64,000 nt of DNA from positions 806,001-870,000 of the forward strand of contig JAFEKR010000015.1 of NCBI GenBank assembly GCA_019022495.1. Direction: 5' to 3'. Made by a program: the position numbers and the translations under genes. The notes under the pieces were generated by a model. The model did not search any database, was not told the DNA's origin, and saw only the letters and a list, made by a program, of their open reading frames with translations. Positions 61,111 through 64,000 of the stretch are shown here, in pieces. Position 1 is the stretch's first letter. Each line of letters starts with the position of its first letter. Source of the DNA: Epichloe hybrida (Eukaryota > Ascomycota > Sordariomycetes > Hypocreales > Clavicipitaceae).

Positions 61111-62110
61111 CTTATAGAGCTCCTACCTAAGGAATACGTGTTAGAAGGCTTAATTATTTAGGGTTATAAGGATATTAATATTAGTAGCATTATAGTTAGT
61201 CTATAATCCGGAGCAGAAGAATTATGTAATACTTAGGTATGCTATTAATAGTAGCTTCTTTATATTATTATTATTATCTTTAGCTTCTATATAAGCTAAA
61301 AAATATAATTCCTAATTCTAACCTAAGCCTTTATTAGGCTTATTATTATCCTACCCTTTATAGGAGGTAAGGAATGCCTAGAATCTCTTCTCTAAAGAGG
61401 GTGTATAATATATTTTACTAGCTTACTAGTAGTTCTTTTCCTTTTAATATTCTTTAGTAAAGTAATTAGAGAACTAGTAGTTACTCTTACTACACATAAA
61501 GCAGCGCTTAGTGCTTAGCCTAGGGCTTTATCTATAATAACTTCCTTCGCCATAGGGGGATAATTACTATCTATACTAATAATTAGTAAATATAGCCTCT
61601 AGAGGGTCTTCTTATTAGTACTAAAGGTATTAGGAGGACTTCTTATTTAATTCTATAATAGTGATTACCTTACGGAGGTCTCTAGCAAGACTTTTAAAGC
61701 CTACGGAGTGTATATATTCCACTATCTAACATTTAGGCATACTAGCTATAGCATTTAAGGCCTACTTATAGAGTTTAGTATTTACTATCTTAGTAAGGTA
61801 TAGGCCTCTATAGATTTTCTTAAGGGTTAATAATATAATCTTAAGGCACTTAAGCTTGCTTTTATTAGGGTTTTTCTTAATTATACTCTTTAGTATTATA
61901 CTACTTTACTTATAGTAATAGAATTACTAGTTACTTTCTATCTTAAAGCGCTAATAGATATAAGTAATTATCTCTTTATAGGAATAGTTATTCCTAAAGA
62001 GGTAATTAAGGTAGTATTACTTAGTATTACTTATTAATATAATAGGGAAAGCCTTCTAATAATATATTTAAGGAAGGTTAATTCTATTATACTTATTTTT
62101 AAAGAGTGTA
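61111..62110 (-). pseudogene. Copia C3 gag remnant (N-terminus missing)
   Basis: Matches C1 14600-15602 including the zinc-knuckle region (near 61455-61500). It is cut by copia D5 after AAAGAGTGTA. Confidence 0.6.
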
Positions 62111-62419
62111 TGTTGGATTCACAGGGTATTGAATTCAATGTGTAATACAGTCGTGAGCCCGAAGAATAGTATTGTCATCGATTATCTATTCTAGGCTACG
62201 TTATTTGTTATTATAATTGATTAAGTTGTAGGAAAAGAGAGGTAAAAAGCTAGAAGTTATAATATATAAAGGGAAAAGGGGTTGCGCGTTTGTATCCCTA
62301 TATTTCCTAGCTAATTAACGTGCTAGGTTATAGGTCATGTGTGAGGTCCGCGCGCGGCCTAAGCTTCTGCCAGGTAATTACAGCTATAACGCGTGATTAA
62401 TATCACCTTTGTTCTAATA
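62111..62419 (-). repeat. Copia D5 3' LTR
   Basis: 309 bp, starting TGTTGGATTCACAGGG on the plus strand and ending GTTCTAATA. Confidence 0.92.
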
Positions 62420-62914
62420 CTAGAACTTCTCTCTTTTAATATAATTATTAACACGCGATATTAATCATAGAAATGAAAAAGGAAAGATAGATTAAGAATG
62501 TGATTAATAGGGGATATAAGGAAAAGAACTTATAGCCTATCTAGGTATATAGTTGCTAATAAAAGGGAAATAATAATCTTGCTTAGCCTATAAGCCTATG
62601 TAAGGATAAGTGGGTCCTTCTAAATCCTTTCTTTCCTTAAAATAACATATATACTACACTGTAGTATGTATATAATGTCTTCCTCCTCCTTAGCAATACC
62701 TTTATTCTCCTACACACCACTATTAATATCTATAGTCTACTAGGAGGGCCTAGTAGGCTAGTGTAGTTATGGCTGCTAGAGATATTAACTACAGGGGCGT
62801 AGATCCCCTATGTATTGCTGTCTTGTCCCTATAGCTACCCTCCTAGAGAATTACCTTTTTCCTTTTACTATATATATATTACGCGTAGGTAACCTATCCC
62901 TCTATCTAGATAGT
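62420..62914 (-). other. Copia D5 3' UTR
   Basis: Same sequence type as 35130-35630; no frame. Confidence 0.6.
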
Positions 62915-64000
62915 TATCTAGTTAGTTAAGATAAAGCTCTTAAGGGCCTTATTAGGTGATGCCTTTATGAAGGTATTAGCTAGGTTATCCTCTCTATTAA
63001 TCTATTAGATCTTATAGAGTTCTTAGTGTTTATATAACTATTAAAGGGCTATAATATCAATTATTAGGCGTTTCTTCTTTATTATACTAAGCTTAATAAG
63101 GCACTTATATAAGGAGTATAAATCCGTATATATAATAACCGGGATCTTTAGGAGCTTTAGTTAGTTAGTAACTAAGTTTAAGGTGGTTATAATTATGTAA
63201 GCTATATTAACACTAGCTACTATGCTGTAAACTTCTAAGGTAAGCATGCTTTACGTGACTCTTTTGCTCTTTATTAAGCTAAAGTGCATGATATTACCTT
63301 TGATTATAAACTTACTATTAGTATAGTCTTTATTTACTAGGATAAGTATATATCCTAGTTATGAGGATAGGTTCTAGTTATTAGCAAAGGATTTATTTAT
63401 AAAGGCAAAGAGCTTTATCTTCTTAAGGTTAATTGGGATGAACATTAGACCTCTCTCTAGGTAATCTATCTACTACTTTAGGTAGTGATTAAGGGCTTTT
63501 ACATCCTCTAGGGTTAGCTCCTAGTATTATATAGTAATAGATAGGTTAAAGCAAGCCTCTAGTTAGCAAATTAAGGCGATGTAAGCGCCTTAGGCCCTTT
63601 ACTTAATGTATTTATGCTTTAAGTTAGTTATTAGAACTAACTCTAACTTATTACTTTACCCTTTCTACTAGATCTTAATAGTATTATTCTCTAGCGAGAT
63701 AATGCTGCTATTAAACATAAGAGAGTAGTCCTAGGTTAGGAATTACTTTGGCTTTATGTTAAAGCTTACTATAGTAAGCTAGGTCTCTTCCTTCTTAGAG
63801 AACTTCTTATCTAAGAGGCTGATTGTGTTATTAGTCTGTATTCTAATATAAGTAAAGTTAGGGCTTTCCTTTGTAGTTATAAGTAGGTAGGGATTATATG
63901 TAGAGGTTTCTATCTAGAGGTTCTCTCTATGATACTTATAATACATAACCTACTAGTGTGTTCCTACCTTTGCGAGCTTATAGAGGGGTTTTATAACCCT
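62915..64000 (-). pseudogene. Copia D5 RNase H/RT remnant (partial)
   Basis: From about 62915 upward the minus strand encodes the copia RNase H C-terminus (N-L-A-N-T-F-I-K-A) and then the RT. It is collinear with D3 35630-36720 and continues past the window. RIP-type stops are present. Confidence 0.75.

Larger units (their letters stand above)
57224..62110 (-). mobile_element. Copia C copy 3, 5' end missing
   Basis: Minus-strand copia C with 3' LTR at 57224-57480 and internal sequence collinear with C1 from 10954 to about 15602. The left flank GTTAT is gypsy B sequence. At 62110 it is interrupted by copia D5 in the gag region. Confidence 0.9.
62111..64000 (-). mobile_element. Copia D copy 5, runs off the window
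   Basis: Minus-strand copia D with 3' LTR (62111-62419), 3' UTR and the C-terminal part of pol. The flank GTGTA (62106-62110) is the presumed target site. It is visibly less RIP-mutated than D2-D4, keeping more C and G at the same positions. Confidence 0.9.

Noticed and set aside
1..64000. A prokaryotic-type defence island or gene cluster
   Set aside because: No intact genes, operon structure or ribosome-binding sites exist; the sequence is explained by RIP-mutated fungal transposons.

Overview
The window is a transposon graveyard from a filamentous ascomycete (Pezizomycotina). It is very rich in TA, CpA/TpG is depleted in favour of TpA, and coding remnants are broken by TAA/TAG/TGA where CAA, CAG, CGA or TGG are expected. 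This is the footprint of repeat-induced point mutation (RIP). I find no intact gene. The short open frames that exist lie inside dead elements and are mostly antisense shadows.

Almost all of it can be read as nested insertions. I call the families gypsy (Ty3), copia C and copia D (two related Ty1/copia families whose reverse transcriptase motif reads T-N-N-T/I where T-D-D-T is expected), copia E (a different, younger copia) and a Tad-like LINE. There are also three copies of a short poly-A retroposon, one hAT-like MITE, one tRNA-derived sequence and several lone LTRs.

Layout: 1-~2240 unidentified decayed sequence. ~2240-10353 gypsy A (-), carrying a solo copia-E LTR at 6612-7435. 10354-23061 copia C2 (+), into which gypsy A, a complete copia C1 (-, 10698-17454) and two short retroposons have jumped. 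23062-32457 copia D2 (-), split by the LINE at 23383-29948. 32458-34837 non-LTR material: (TGTAA)n tracts, a 101-bp tandem repeat, a MITE and a solo D LTR. 34838-43852 copia D3 (-), carrying a short retroposon and the 5'-truncated copia E (+, 38169-43043) with tRNA-like and LTR-like scraps beside it. 43853-50099 copia D4 (+). 50100-57223 gypsy B (+). 57224-62110 copia C3 (-). 62111-64000 copia D5 (-), running off the end.

From 34838 rightwards each element is inserted in the one before it (D3 > D4 > gypsy B > C3 > D5), so only their left ends are visible. Target-site duplications are seen on both sides for C1 (TTAAC), the solo E LTR (ATAAT), the solo D LTR (ATAGT), the LINE (15 bp), the MITE (8 bp) and the three short retroposons (13-15 bp). 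Every reverse transcriptase active site I could read has lost one or both catalytic aspartates, so no autonomous element here looks functional. The best-preserved element is copia E, whose 1,274-codon frame has 26 stops but no frameshift.
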